The notes under the pieces were generated by a model. That model did no database searches, was not told the origin of the DNA, and was given only the letters and a program-made list of their open reading frames with translations. Positions 32,018-32,404 of a stretch of 32,404 bases of DNA are shown one piece after another. Numbering within the stretch: position 1 is the stretch's first letter; each line of letters begins with the position of its first letter. The translations under genes were made by a program, and so were the position numbers. The DNA comes from Clostridia bacterium (lineage in GTDB: Bacteria; Bacillota; Clostridia; Oscillospirales; CAG-272), in NCBI GenBank assembly GCA_017453285.1, contig JAFTKL010000015.1, forward strand, positions 1-32,404, in the 5' to 3' direction.

Positions 32018-32108
32018 ATAATCATATGCTCATTGAAAACCGAACAAAGCGTTATTGATGAGTTCGAAAGCGAAACCCAAGTAATTAAAATCGTTTTGAA
32101 CCTTTAAA

Positions 32109-32404
32109 GTTCAAGCCCTCGGTCTATTAGTATCGGTCAGCTAAACACATTACTGTGCGTACACCTCCGACCTATCAAACTTGTAGTCTGCAAGTGACCT
32201 TACCAACTTAAAGTTGGAGGGATATCTAATCTTGAGGTAAGTTTCACGCTTAGATGCCTTCAGCGTTTATCTCATCCGCACGCGGCTACCCAGCTATGCC
32301 CTTGGCAGAACAACTGGTGCACCGGAGGTGCGTCCGACCCGGTCCTCTCGTACTAAGGTCAGCTCCTCTCAAATATCCTACGCCCACGACAGATAGGGAC
32401 CGAA
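32109..32404 (-). rRNA. 23S ribosomal RNA, 3' end (partial)
   Basis: The plus strand shows the reverse complement of the last 300 bases of 23S rRNA. The complement of the sarcin-ricin loop (GGTCCTCTCGTACTA) is at 32340-32354 and the 3' terminal helix ends in GAGGGCTTGA near 32111. The exact 3' end is approximate. The rest of the gene lies beyond the window. Confidence 0.95.

Overview
The window looks like a chromosome segment of a gut-type, low-motility Clostridia (Firmicutes), probably an uncultivated relative of the Oscillospirales or Christensenellales. This rests on the gene content (smc-ftsY linkage, YqeG, a DUF4956/VTC pair, Cthe_2159-like surface protein, GH127/GH43/GH2 glycosidases, Glu111-type MetA), on strong AGGAGG-type ribosome binding sites, on TTGACA-N17-TATAAT promoters, and on lipoprotein signal peptides. 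No phage, plasmid or CRISPR genes are visible. The taxonomic placement is inference.

Layout. 1-4925, minus strand: an essential-function operon (radical SAM protein, SMC, FtsY) with overlapping genes and its own promoter. 4968-8301, minus: a NodB-type polysaccharide deacetylase lipoprotein followed by a secreted right-handed beta-helix lipoprotein. 8341-9568, minus: a GNAT acetyltransferase and a small protein whose reading frame continues 54 codons upstream of its ATG into a conserved-looking N-terminal domain that lacks any standard start codon. 9643-10185, minus: tRNA-Gly, tRNA-Arg and tRNA-His from one promoter, followed by a highly structured non-coding stretch closed by a strong terminator. 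10230-12229: a GH43-type glycosidase (plus) converging on an EamA transporter (minus). 12319-12445: a 127-bp MITE-like element with perfect 25-bp terminal inverted repeats.

12530-17935 is the most interesting block. A three-gene minus-strand operon (VTC-type polyphosphate polymerase domain protein, DUF4956 membrane protein, Cthe_2159-like carbohydrate-binding lipoprotein) diverges from an OmpR-type response regulator and sensor kinase. The shared intergenic region carries two inverted copies of an 11-bp sequence. Each lies exactly 21 bp upstream of a -10-like hexamer facing its own operon, which suggests that the two-component system controls both itself and the surface/polyphosphate operon.

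17934-22009: an acidic-tailed membrane protein, then a plus-strand operon of YqeG phosphatase, an endonuclease IV-like TIM barrel, an M24 aminopeptidase and a HAD phosphatase with 4-base overlaps. 22017-25015: two lipoproteins, the second an S8 protease with a cysteine-rich tail and visibly more AT-rich DNA. 25037-31218: GH127 beta-L-arabinofuranosidase, the methionine pair metY-metA, and a GH2 glycosidase. The window ends in the 3' part of a 23S rRNA gene (minus), whose transcript appears to terminate without a 5S gene, next to another HAD phosphatase. The scattered glycosidases, beta-helix protein and polysaccharide-binding lipoprotein together point to growth on plant cell-wall pectin or arabinan side chains (inference).
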